Made by a program: the position numbers and the translations under genes. Below are positions 52,201-63,090 of a stretch of 64,000 nt of DNA, one piece after another. Source of the DNA: Hymenochaete sp. R1 (taxonomy: Eukaryota; Basidiomycota; Agaricomycetes; Hymenochaetales; Hymenochaetaceae). The stretch's first letter is position 1. Every line of letters starts with the position of its first letter. The stretch covers positions 1-64,000 of the forward strand of contig JAFREE010000005.1 of assembly GCA_019400425.1 (NCBI GenBank), read 5' to 3'. The notes beneath the pieces are model-generated. The model made no database searches and was not told the DNA's origin. It worked only from the letters and a program-made list of their open reading frames with translations.

Positions 52201-55200
52201 TCACGCCTTGTCACGGCTTTCAGACGACGTGCTGAAAGCTCGACTAAAGACGCTCGGCGTCACTGAGTATCGGTTCAAGATGAAGGCGGCTGGTAATGCT
52301 ATGAACCACGACTGGCGGGTGTATGATGTGGGCGGGCAACGATCATTGGTGAGTCAGCATCCTCAACACCCCCTCGATACAGTAGAATATCAGACAACAA
52401 CGCTTACTATGCACTGACGTCGTCCTCTCGGCACCTCTATATCTTGGATCCTGGATAGCGAGGTGAGCACACATGGTTTGGAACTAATATATCATTATCG
52501 CCCGCTAAGCGTGATCTGTTCTCGATTTTCTTTCATATATATATTTTTTTTCTCATCGTGGGGGGTGCGATGCGACGCGTGCGTAACTTTTCTTTCGGTG
52601 GAAATGTTAGCCGCCTGGGTGCCTTTCTTTGACGACATGAACGCGATCATTTTCCTTGCGCCCGTGTCGTGCTTTGATCAGGTGCTGATGGAGGATACCT
52701 CGGTCAATAGGCTCGTGAGTCGTGACTCTTTCTTTCACTCTTATTTGGATGACTTGCGCTCTATTCTGTCGTTTCTCCTATTGCGATTTTTTCATGTATC
52801 AATGTCGGGCGTGCCACGGCTCGGCTTCCGCCGTACATTGCTTCCTCATCTACTTCACTTCCCCCTTTGTTTTGTTTTTGTTCTTTCCTTTCCTTGTTCC
52901 AAGCCACCCCGAACCACCATTTCACCATTTCCTTCGCGCCGGTCTACCGACGAAAAGAAAAAAAGAGTAAAAAAAGCACGCTAACACTCATACTTCTCCT
53001 TGCCTTTTTTTTCGCCTTTGATTATTCTCGTACACCCGCATCTCGCTAATCACCGCCTTACGACCTCGTACGACATCGGCCGGCCCTTAAAATGACATTG
53101 CGAATTTCAAATATGCACGCGCATCCCACGTCCGCTATCTATTTCGACGATGCATATCGGGTGCTGGGACCCGGAATAACGACGCCCGGACGCCTTCAAT
53201 TAATCAACGTGGCATACAATTCCGACGCGCACCGCCATCTGACATCCGTGCCACCTACGTTGATAATCGATAATCGTCCGCTATTATCTTCTTATTTTGG
53301 GATCCCGTGTGTGCGTGTTGGGGGTCGGCGGATAACAGGAAGATAGCGTTCTGTTATGGAAAAGCGTCGTGTCGAATCAGCTCCTTGCGAAGACGAACAT
53401 TGTATTGTTCTTGAACAAGTGCGATGTGTTGAGGATGAAGCTAAGGGCTGGGATTCGGTTGGGGAAGTATGTGATTAGTTATGGAGATAGGCCGAATGAC
53501 TTTGATCATGCGATTGAATGTGAGTCGTATTTTCGAGTTTTACTATCCCTTTATTTTTCCTATCCTGGGGAAGATGGTGTCGTTGCCGCAGATTGTATGC
53601 TGACCAACTCGATTCCTTGCTCTCCACCTCACCCCCCTCAACTCCATTAAATCCAACTTCGTCTCCCGAAAATGCAACCAATCCTACCTTGGCACTTCAA
53701 TCACGTCGACACACGACTTGGACACAAACCGGAACGGTAAACGGTGCTTGGGATCGCTTCCCGACACTAGACCTTCGTCGGAAGTTCTATAATATCCACC
53801 ATGACCACTCACCGGAGCAACGCACATTTTATAGTCATTATACGTCTGTGACGGTGAGTCTTCTGAATTCCATGTTTGACTTCGCGCAGTTCATGCGATG
53901 GCGAGCCTGTTGCGAGCTACTTCAGTTCCGCATTTCAATGCCTCTCTTGTACTTCGCTTTCTGGCCCATCTCAACTTTACCACATACATTGTTATTATTG
54001 TCTTCATCTCCCACTCTTTATGTTCCTTCCCTCCCGCTTTTCAATGCAGTTCCACCACGAAGTGCGTTACTCCGTCTCCGTCCTTCTCGTGGACATCTCG
54101 AGAAACTCACCACGATCCCTCGGGGTTCGCACATGACACGAGGTCCTCGGCCTTGCCCTCGTCCCTTCCTCCGCTCGTCCCTTCTATCCCATTTCCCCCA
54201 CTTCTTCTTCAATTTCTTTGCTCCGCCTTCCGAAAGTTTCAATCTACCTTCATTTATACATATTGCATTGGGCATGGCGGCGCGTTCTCTGCTTCTGCGC
54301 TTCTTGTTGCAGGGTGTCTGCCGCCATTGTGCTGTATATGTTACGTGTGTGCAGTGGGTTTCCCATGCATTTGGCGGTTCTACCTTTTTCTATACCGCTT
54401 CCGCTTATCTTTTCCCGTCCTTTGCATCTTTCGGGGTTATCGCTTTTGAGTATCTGGGTTTGGGTTTGGGTTGCATTTTTTGCTGACTTATGGTTTTCTG
54501 TGCCTCTTTTATTTTTCTTTTCTCTAACCCTATCCTCAACCACTACGATACAAATCGTTCGGGCGCGTCGTCCACGTAATTCGCAATCTCGGGACTCTGA
54601 CACCGACGTCCAAATGGGACTCAACAACCGTTACCGGATTCCGGACTCATATTCGACCGCTACCGCTTCTCCCGCACCGTCAACTCTCCCGCTCACCGCT
54701 CACCGCTCCCCCTCGCAAAACAAATCTCCGTTGGAAATACTAACTCGATCTAATACAACTTGCTTTACGGGGATCCGGCTGGCTGGTGAATTGCGCGTCC
54801 ACCGCGTCCCTCTGGCCCCTTCTGACCTTATCGGCGCCACATTAAATTTCGACCCGGCCTCTCTTTTCGGTGTGCGTTGTGTTGCGTTGCGTTGTGCTGT
54901 GTTGTGTTGGTGGTGGGGATGGTCGGACGACTTCCGCTGTCTGCGTCGGCCGGTGATCTGGTGGCGATTCATTTTTTTGTTGTCTGTGATGGAATTCTGG
55001 GACGCGATTCGTTGGGTGATGGTGGGGTGTATAGGACACGAAATCGACGACGCTCATCCTGGAGAATGGTAAGTCTTCATTCTTTGCGGCAACCTCTCAC
55101 CTACCGCCTTTTTTTCTCCTTGTTTGATTTGTGCCGGGCCTTGGAAACTCGGCCGTGTCCTGCATATTAGCCATTGGCATTGGCATTGGCATATCGGTAG

Positions 55201-55588
55201 GGTTTGGCCACGGCCAAGCTGAATACCGTACGGACTGTATTGTTGTGACCCGGGGATGAGGGAAGAGGCAACCTTGATAACGATATTGAGTCGGCTAGTG
55301 GGTCGCGTCGCTTGCCTGGGAAGGACTATCGTCTTTCTCGCTCATACCCTCATCACCATTTATCACAAAAACCTTTTTTTTCTTTGGTCCTGTGCCTTGC
55401 CTCGAGATTCCCTAATATCGTTTACATGCACCGTTTTCTCTTTTTTTTTTTGGCAAAGGGAGAGCTTCATTTGTGATATGTGTTTTGCTGACTCGCTTTT
55501 TTTCCCGTCGTTTTCCCTTCCCCCCCACCAAATAGTCGCGGACATGATACTCCGGTCGAACCTCAAGAACTCGTCGCTCATTAGCTGA
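49299..55588 (+). CDS. Atypical heterotrimeric G-protein alpha subunit, large and microexon-rich
   Basis: Thirteen exons: 49299-49566, 49772-49786, 50004-50024, 50251-50814, 51677-51995, 52092-52144, 52224-52348, 52459-52462, 52611-52714, 53339-53523, 53592-53853, 55035-55068, 55536-55588, about 668 aa. The P-loop GQSESGKSTTLK (90-101) is assembled from exons 1, 2 and 3. Then come NFQLMNSPKAF, a large helical domain with a Gly/Asn-rich insert, switch I DVLKARLKTLGVTE (Arg420, Thr423), switch II WRVYDVGGQRSL (Gln452), AWVPFFDDMNAIIFLAPVS, NKCD (517-520), YTSVTDTKSTTLILEN in place of TCATDT, and the C-terminal helix ADMILRSNLKNSSLIS. All GTP-binding residues I can check are kept. The N-terminus MAVSSKRR has neither Gly2 nor a Cys for lipidation, unlike canonical alpha subunits. 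The exon 10/11 junction is the weakest. Introns of 862, 624 and 1,181 nt are far longer than elsewhere. Confidence 0.85.
52459..52462 (+). other. Four-nucleotide microexon of the G-alpha gene
   Basis: The sequence CGAG sits between an acceptor (GGATAG) and a consensus donor (GTGAGC). Only its inclusion carries the frame from GGQRSL (exon ending 52348, phase 0) into AAWVPFFDD (exon starting 52611, phase 1), producing GGQRSLRAAWVPFF. Skipping it puts the next exon out of frame. Confidence 0.75.
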
Positions 55589-58500
55589 GCTACACGCGCT
55601 GATTCGGTCTCTGCGCTGCACTGCGTCGGCAGCAAGCACGAGCGTCCCTTTTTTGTCTGTATCGCGCATATATTCAAGACACGCATTTATTATTTGGGAG
55701 GTTGGGCGAGGGATGAAGAGAGGGGGCGCCTCCCACGTAGCTGTAATTTTTCGTCTCGAGCTTCTTTCTTAATACTCCCTTTACCAGCGTACCCGGCATC
55801 CCCGCCTTCATCGCCATCGCCATCACCATCACCATCGGCATTAGCGTCGTATACCTGTAATCAACGCTTTCCCCTGTACTGAGTTTACTATCATCGTGTT
55901 TTTTTTTTACTCTTTTACTCCCCCCCCCCCCCACCCCCTTTTTGGGCTTGGCTTGGTTCTGTATTTTGACGGTAGATGAAGAGACTTCTGAGCGTGCACG
56001 TCCGAAGAGAGGTTGTTTGTTAGGTGGTGTGGAGGAGAGGAGGGCGAGGAGGGCAGAGCGTGTGATGTGCGCGTGATCGTGATGCTCTCTCGTCTTGATG
56101 CTGCCCCTCTTCCCGTTCGAGCTGTAATAACCATGGTATAATCGCAATTTATCATCGAAATGTCTTCACTTCCATCCTTCTCCCCCCCCCCCCCCCTTTT
56201 CTCTTCCATTTCCTTTCCTTTAGCCCTATTCCCCACTCCCAAGCCTCACGAAAAACACGTACCCGAACGTTCTCCCCATCCGCCCCCCCCCCCCCCCACC
56301 TACCAATGTATCGCATCCTTTCTTCTCAACTCACCAACCACCAACAGCCCTCCAAATTCCAAATTCCATCCAGTTCCCTCTTACTTCCTGTATTTCCGAC
56401 TCCCCGCGCCCGTGCCCGTGCTTGGACGAAAGTATCAGGCAGGGATGGTGGATGGTGGTGAACGTGCCGTTCCACACACGCGCACACGCGCAAACACGCA
56501 GATTCGATTCATCTTCTCGCGTTGTTCGTAATACGAGTTTCTTACGGTGGTCCCCCTCGTACTCAGGGATGCCCATAGGGGTTCGGTCGTTTGGACGGAC
56601 GCAGTCACGATTCTGGTCTGGTCTGGTATGGTACGCTGGATGCACGAAAATCGGTGCTTATGGACGTACGCAATCCCAACCAGTCTCCTTAGCCGTCACA
56701 ACCCCCCCCCCCCCCCCTCTTCTCAGATATACACCCGTCTTTCTATTCACTCCCCCTCCCTCTTTTTTTTTCCATCCTCCAAAGATATGTAGTACTCTGC
56801 CCTCTGATTTGTTTGTGTTTCTCCCTCCTTCTATATTTAGTCCGAGTCTCAATATATCATCGTACAAGATTTATGCGCTGTTCATTTCTCTTCCCCATCC
56901 CTCCCTTCCTCATTTACCAATTAATGTGTTGATTAGCGGAGCGTTTCCTTTTTCTCTTCTCTTTTTCTCATCGCATCACATCACTGACGCGAGTATAGTC
57001 ATTAGTATCGGTGTGGCTCGATCTGATCTCCTCTCTCCTCTTCCTCGACGCTTCTTTTCTTACTTCTGCTTCCCTCGATTCATACTCTCGTTTTCCCTTT
57101 GTTTTTCCGTTCTCTCTTTTCCTCTCTTCGTCTTCGTACACCGGCATAGTTAAAGTTAATGATATTCTCTTTCCTCTCCCTTTTTTTCCATTCCACTTTT
57201 GTTTCTTTTTTGTAGGTTCTCTTTGACGATTTATCCTGTTTCCTGTCTTTGTCTTCATGACATGACCCACCCACTGTGACCGTTCATCGTTTATTGTTTC
57301 TCGTCCGTCGTTCGTCGTAGGCTTAGTGATTTCAGTTTTGTGTGTAATTTTATTCGCGCTGGTTTTCTTCAAGTTTATCCTGTGATCAGACGAGGAAAAC
57401 TAAAGTTTTGGTGTGTGTTTGATTGCAAGACCATACTTATAGATAAGGGGAGGCGGGTTGCTTGTCGTTCAGGGTTTGTTATTACGATAAAACAACATAT
57501 GCATGTGTGGGTAGAGAAAGAGAAAGACGGAAGAGAAAAGACCGTCATCAAATGGATTTAAAAAACGGAAACAAAAAAGAATTGAAGAAGGTGTAGAAGG
57601 CGAAGAAACATGCATCCGTACACCTACCCTCCATACAACCCGAAGCACGCCCAAGTGCCCAGCATTCAACCATTCCACTCCGATATCACAATATAACAGC
57701 CCGATCCATTCGTAATAATCCATGCGGCGCTGGTTTGTAAACGTACTCGTAGAGTCGTACAACCCCACCTTCGTCTGTCGTCACCTCCGAGTCGTCCACC
57801 CCGCCTCGCCGTGCCACACAGGTACGGTATACACCACCAGTGCACTATCGCTACTATCGCCCCACCACTCGATATTACTAGTTATGTTAATGAATCACCA
57901 CATGCCTCCCGAGCTGCACCGAGAACCGGACGCGTTTGCCATCTGTCAACATATACGTCGCTTTCAGTATCAGCATAAACGTAACATCAAGTTATTCAAG
58001 CCCTCAGAGAAGAATAAACAAATTGGCGTCAATCGGACTGATTGATTGGACGTCTGGGTTGAATCCAACCGGACCCGGACCTGGTCCGTAATCGAAACGA
58101 AAGCTAGTACACCCGCGGGAGGTTTGGAGTAAAATGACTCACGTATATTGAGGTAAAGGAACCTCGGGATGATGGTGAGCGTCTTATGGTACTTCGGGCC
58201 TTCGTTGTCGATGTTGATAGGGAGTTATTGCGTTGAGAGGCCATACGGAGAGGAAGACGACGACGTGACCGTGGCGATGGCGATGGCGGAATCGTCAGGA
58301 TGTAGTTGCCGGCCAGATCGAATGAAGAGAGAGAGAGAGAGAGAGAGAGAAAAAAGGTGTGCGTGAGCATCTGAGACGAGAAGCCATCGACCGTCATGCG
58401 CATGGAGATACAGAGAGAGGGGGGGCTACAGAAAACACGTACCGGTCCAGGGCATGGCTTTCTTTTCGTCAAGCGTCGAGCGTAAAGGCTAGGGTTACTT

Positions 58501-59296
58501 CCAGTCGTATATTCTTGCCAGTGATATGTGCCTCTGTCTTTCTATCCGCAGCGGGTCTACTGAGGTGCCGACGACGGAGTGCGCGAGTTAGTCTGAGCTG
58601 CAACGAGTAGACGCGAACGTGAGAGGCGAAGAAGAGAGAGGGCAACAGGACAGGTACAGGTGAGGCCAATGCCAAGTCGGGACCTCCGATCGGAATTAAT
58701 ATAAAGTCTCAGAGCGGAAGGCGGTGCACGGGATGACGTCGATCTCAACACGCATTTCAAAATCATCTCTCCGACTTTCACGGACTAACACTACTAGTTT
58801 TTGGACCAGTCCAAACATCTTTCATTCTCGTTTCAAGAATCATCCTGGAATGCTACCCGAGTACCGCAGGAGAAATCGACGAGAATCAAGGTGAGCGTCG
58901 GTCAGCTGTCGGTTACCTCGTATGCACTAATGCGCATACAGCCTGGACTGGAAACTCACGAAATCGATGTGTTTGGTACTTTGTAGAAAGGGGGTGTTAT
59001 GCATACGAGACAGATTTCGCGAGATAAAGTCTATTCTCAATATTAATAGCTACAGCAGTTACGAGTTCTTCACCCCTCGGACAGAAAATAAAAATAAAAT
59101 AATAAAGCATCAGTTAGAGAGCCATGGTAGACCGTGGCCAATTCCTCCAGAGACACCAAAAATAACAAAGGAAACAAAACTTAACCCCAAAGGCTTAGTT
59201 GTAAAGTCAAGCAAAGATTGGGCTTATACATAGTTAAAGTCTCAGCATATCCATCCCACGTGTACAAATACCCAATCTCGCTCAACATTTCAGGCA
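55589..59296. repeat. Gene-free interval with poly-C tracts and microsatellites
   Basis: About 3.7 kb. No coding gene found. Runs of C on + occur at about 55920-55932, 56182-56196, 56283-56297 and 56702-56717, and a GA dinucleotide repeat at 58326-58350. The sequence is strongly pyrimidine-rich on + from 55.3 to 57.3 kb. A few ATTAATAT words continue the pattern of the upstream desert (58694, 59037). Confidence 0.6.
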
Positions 59297-60347
59297 TCAA
59301 TTGTCGCTCGCCGACGCAGATGAGTCCGACGCCGACGCCGAGCGAGTGGCAGATGCAGAAGCGGAGCTCGCCGACTCATCACTCTTCCCCACGTATGTCC
59401 AATCACCCTTGAAGGACTTCTCTTCAGTGCCACTGCCGCCGGTCGCCCCGCCGGTCGCCCCGCCAGCTGCACCACCGTCGTCATCCGAGGTCAGAGCGTC
59501 GAACATACTTGGAGAGATCCCGAGCGCATCGTCGTCGCAGTCGGAGAAACCGCACTGTTTGGAAGAGCACGGTCATAGTGAGTGAGTACGTGAGGAAAGA
59601 AAGGATTCGTTCAGTAAATGGTGCTGAGACCCAGACTAGAAGAATCGATCCAAAAGAGAAAAGAACGTACTCCGAAGACGATCTTGCCCATCACTTCCTT
59701 CCCGTTAACTTTTACCATTATCTTCTTACCACATTTCTCGTTGCTAGCACCGTTTTCGTCTCCCCATTCCTATTTTCGACCATTGTCAGTTCCGAGTCGC
59801 GCATTTCAACAGAGAGGGGGGCCAGTGAGCAAAGGTGTTTAACGCGATGGGGGTTCGTAATCGGAAATGAAAAGGACGTACAGAGAGCGGAATGAAAGCG
59901 TACTGCAAGTTAATTAGAGATGCAAACATCAGCTCTTCAACTCAAACGATATGCATTTCCGGACTCACATTGTCAAGAGACCCTAATGGTTTACTCAGAC
60001 ATGGTGACCTGCAACAATAACATCACCATCAGTAGCAGCAGCAACAGTAGCAGCAGTGGCGTTTAAATCCATCACGTATCCAACCTCTAAAAGAAAGAAA
60101 GAAAGAAAGATAAGAGTAAAAACACTCACTCGAAACCGGGGAAATCGATCTCCTTTACCGGGACGCCCGTGAACTCGAACAGTGTCGCTGTCGACGTCGA
60201 CGTCGACGTCGAGGCGACCGAGCGCGGGGAAGTACCGGTTCCAGAGGAAGACTCCGAGTCCGAGTCACTGCTGGACGCCCCGAGGACGACTTGCGTGCTG
60301 CAGAGCGCGACGGTGATAGCTGAAACAAGGAAGGCTTCGAAGTGCAT
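59297..60347 (-). CDS. Small secreted expansin-like (double-psi beta-barrel) protein
   Basis: Five exons on minus: 60130-60347, 59969-60008, 59882-59902 (21 nt), 59671-59769 and 59297-59554, giving 211 aa. The signal peptide is MHFEAFLVSAITVALCSTQV, followed by a Ser/Thr-rich linker with a TSTSTST run. The mature domain reads PCLSKPLGSLDNYAFIPLS, then SNEKCGKKIMVKVNGKEVMG and CGFSDCDDDALGISPSMFDA, then SFKGDWTYVGK. This is the pattern of small fungal RlpA/expansin-like DPBB proteins (CGKxIxV, Cys pair, D-L-S-P-x-x-F, W-x-Y/F). The position normally D-L-S-P is L-G-I-S-P, so the catalytic Asp seen in relatives looks altered. A Ser/Ala-rich tail ends the protein. Its probable role is cell-wall or substrate interaction outside the cell. 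Intron 1 contains an AAAG repeat (about 60091-60110). Confidence 0.7.
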
Positions 60348-61435
60348 GTTGCAGATGGAGTAGGATACGAACAGCGGGTAAGAGTGGATGGTTATGCTTC
60401 GTGTGGATGATGTCTTTTTATAGCTTGAGGCCACTGCTAGGAAGAGCGCCAAGTGCGCTAGCCCAATCTTTTCATGTGCAAAGCTTGTAAACGTTATCGT
60501 GCTATCGTTTTTGCAGGATAAGACCACCGGCTGTTCCAGATACTAGGCTTTGCAGCTTGAACGAGGTCCGGCTAAGAAATAGACATGCATATGAATGGCT
60601 AGGACGTTTTTAACAGGCTTTTGTCGACAGTGTATTATGCCCCAACGGGCCAACGCCTATGAGCAGACCGTTCGCTCCAACATTGCACTCTTAAATATTA
60701 TGCGATGTACAAGAATACACTGTAATAACGTCCGAAAGGTCTAGTCCAGGCAAGGGCGGGCGAAGACGAGTTTGAGGCAGCTTTACCGAACTTCAGCTTT
60801 CCACGATTTGAAAATTTGGAGTAAGAACTTAAAAGGCACTCACATATCTTGCAGAGGATGCCTAGGATTTTAAATCACTGTTTAAAACTTATCAGAAACA
60901 AGGCCCATCTCAGCAGCACCATGGTCGATATCCAAGTTCAGAAACTTTCGTTGGCGGACTCGAAAGGTGGCAGGATGGGCGTAGGTCGGAGAAAGTGAAG
61001 TGCGCCACTTCCGCTCTCCAGGCGGATCAACATCTACCAAAAAACGCCGATCACTCATCTGGAGACATCTCCGATTTCTACGGATTTTTTGACTTTTAAA
61101 ACGACTATCAATTTTTATCAAATCGCACGACAACAGAAAGGTCAACTCGTAACAATTCGTTTTATTTTTTCTTCGCAAAGCTATTACTGTACGAACAATC
61201 AACGGTTATTCTAAAGAAATAACAATCGAAGAGAACAGTGTAGCGGAATAATAGACAGCCCTCATCTGGGAGGCCGCTGTCTGTCCTTTCTATACTACAA
61301 CTCTAGCCCACACAGGGTGAAGAAGATCAACTCTCAGAGGCAGAAGCAAAGAGTAAGGTGGCATGGTAAAGTACTGTTCATTTAAATTCTAACGAGCAAC
61401 CAAAATCAACTACGCCTGAAACGTCCAGCCATAGC
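60348..61435. other. Intergenic, expansin-like gene promoter and ole1 3' end
   Basis: About 1.1 kb. A 106-codon minus frame (60882-61202) has no recognisable domain and no splice partners. Otherwise I see nothing. Confidence 0.45.
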
Positions 61436-63090
61436 TTAGCCAAGGAGGCCCTCGCCATCCGAGACCGCTGTCGAAGAGTAGTACGGCGAGGACATTTCAT
61501 TGTACCTTGCGATGCGGAGCTTCTGCGAAGGTGGAATAGCACGCTCTTCGGAGCCGTGCGGCATACCGCCGTGGAGGACACCGACGCGCTTCATGGCCAA
61601 GAGCTGAAGAAAAAGACGTGTAAGAGAAGGAGTAAATAAAAGAGCCAAAGTAAATGAACTGACGTTATGGGCAGCGTTGGAGTGATCATAGATACCACCG
61701 AAGAAAGCTGTCGTTGCATCCCGTCCAATGTTCTTAGCAAGCAGGTGGCGGCCTCCGGGATGCTCATCCATGAACGTCGAGACGTCATGGATGAAACCGG
61801 CAATGACGATCAAAGGCCTCTTCTCCGATTGCTTCAAAACTGTTTGAAGCTATGTAAGAATGGGAATTTCAGCGTTGAAGGAACGACACTCACAAGATTC
61901 GTAAGAAATAATCGGAAGGTCGTTGCTATCCGTAGGCCATACGAGCTTGTCTTGAGTCGCACGAAGCTTCTTAAGCTGCATTGTCAGTTGCCCTTTGCGA
62001 ACCTCGTTGTCAGGGAATGACTTTAAGTGACTCGCGAGGCCCAACTTGTTGCATACGTAAATGAACCACTTCGTAGGGTCATACTGGTACCATTTGATAG
62101 CATTACGGTAGTCCATCGGGAACTGATGGTGGAAGTTGTGGTAACCCTCGCCAATAGTCGCAAAAGCTGTAATCATGTGATCCCTCGGCGTGTGCTTATC
62201 GTCAAAGGGTGTTTCCCCTAACCAATGTGCAAGCGAGTTGACACAGAACGTCGAGTGGTGGACGAACGTGAGACGCGCAGCACCAGCATAGACGAAACCG
62301 CCGATATAGTCGCCCCAAAGGAGACCAGGAATGATCGTAGGCACAATAAAGCCCATTCCAACAATGAGAGGGAGGTACCACCTGTGCTGCCATTTGATAA
62401 CCGAGTTCTTGGACAGGTCACTAACGTCGGCTACACCAGGCTTGATACGGGGCTTGACGAGCATCCAACCGAGATGGGACCAGAAAAAGCCGCGATGCGC
62501 GTTGTAGGGGTCGAGCTCGGTGTCGGTATAGCGATGATGAGCACGGTGACCCCTGCACCACCACTTGATTGAACCCTCGACAGCACCCGTCCCAGCGGCG
62601 GCCAAAAAGTATTCCAAAGGTTTTGAGGCATTGTAGGAGCGGTGAGCCCAAAGACGATGATAACCTAGAGGCATTGGATTTGAGCTCGATACGTAAAGCT
62701 AGAGCAAAAACAAAACATACCAGCTGTAATACCCAGACCAGTGAAGAAATAGTACAACACAGCAAAAATGCCTGTTTCCCATCTCAAGCTGACAAACCTC
62801 GAGCCAACGAGAGCAATGGTCGGTGTGATAGTGAGAACGGCCAAGGAGACCCACTGCAGCTCGCCAAGGATGTTACTCCACGACAGAGGCGGTCGGGGCT
62901 TCGAGTTCCGGAGCGTGTAAGCGACATAATTGTCCGGGATGTTCAGATCCGCAGGGACCTCCTCCTTAGAAGAAGCAAGTTTTATATTTTTGGCCGACTT
63001 GCGAGCCTCGAGCTTGGGGGAGACGGGAGGGGACATATCTGCCACCTCGGGTGGAGGTGTCCTGCGCACCGGCTTGACTACGTCGGACAT
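61436..63090 (-). CDS. ole1: Stearoyl-CoA delta-9 desaturase with fused cytochrome b5
   Basis: Four exons on minus: 62721-63090, 61894-62664, 61664-61839 and 61436-61603, giving 494 aa. After a basic N-terminus come paired hydrophobic segments and the three histidine boxes HRLWAHR, HRAHHR and HNFHH that hold the di-iron centre. Other family motifs include GSIKWWCRGHRAHHRYTDTE and FVHHSTFCVNSLAHWLG. The C-terminal third is a cytochrome b5 domain with the haem-binding HPGG (DVSTFMDEHPGGRHLL) and a second His in YDHSNAAHN. This is the fungal Ole1 architecture: an ER-membrane enzyme placing the cis-9 double bond in palmitoyl- and stearoyl-CoA, with electrons from its own b5 domain. Length and domain order are normal. 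Confidence 0.95.

Noticed and set aside
61436..63090. Idea that OLE1 and the sphingolipid desaturase form a metabolic cluster with sre1
   Set aside because: They are 45-60 kb apart with unrelated genes between. Co-occurrence in one window is not evidence of clustering.
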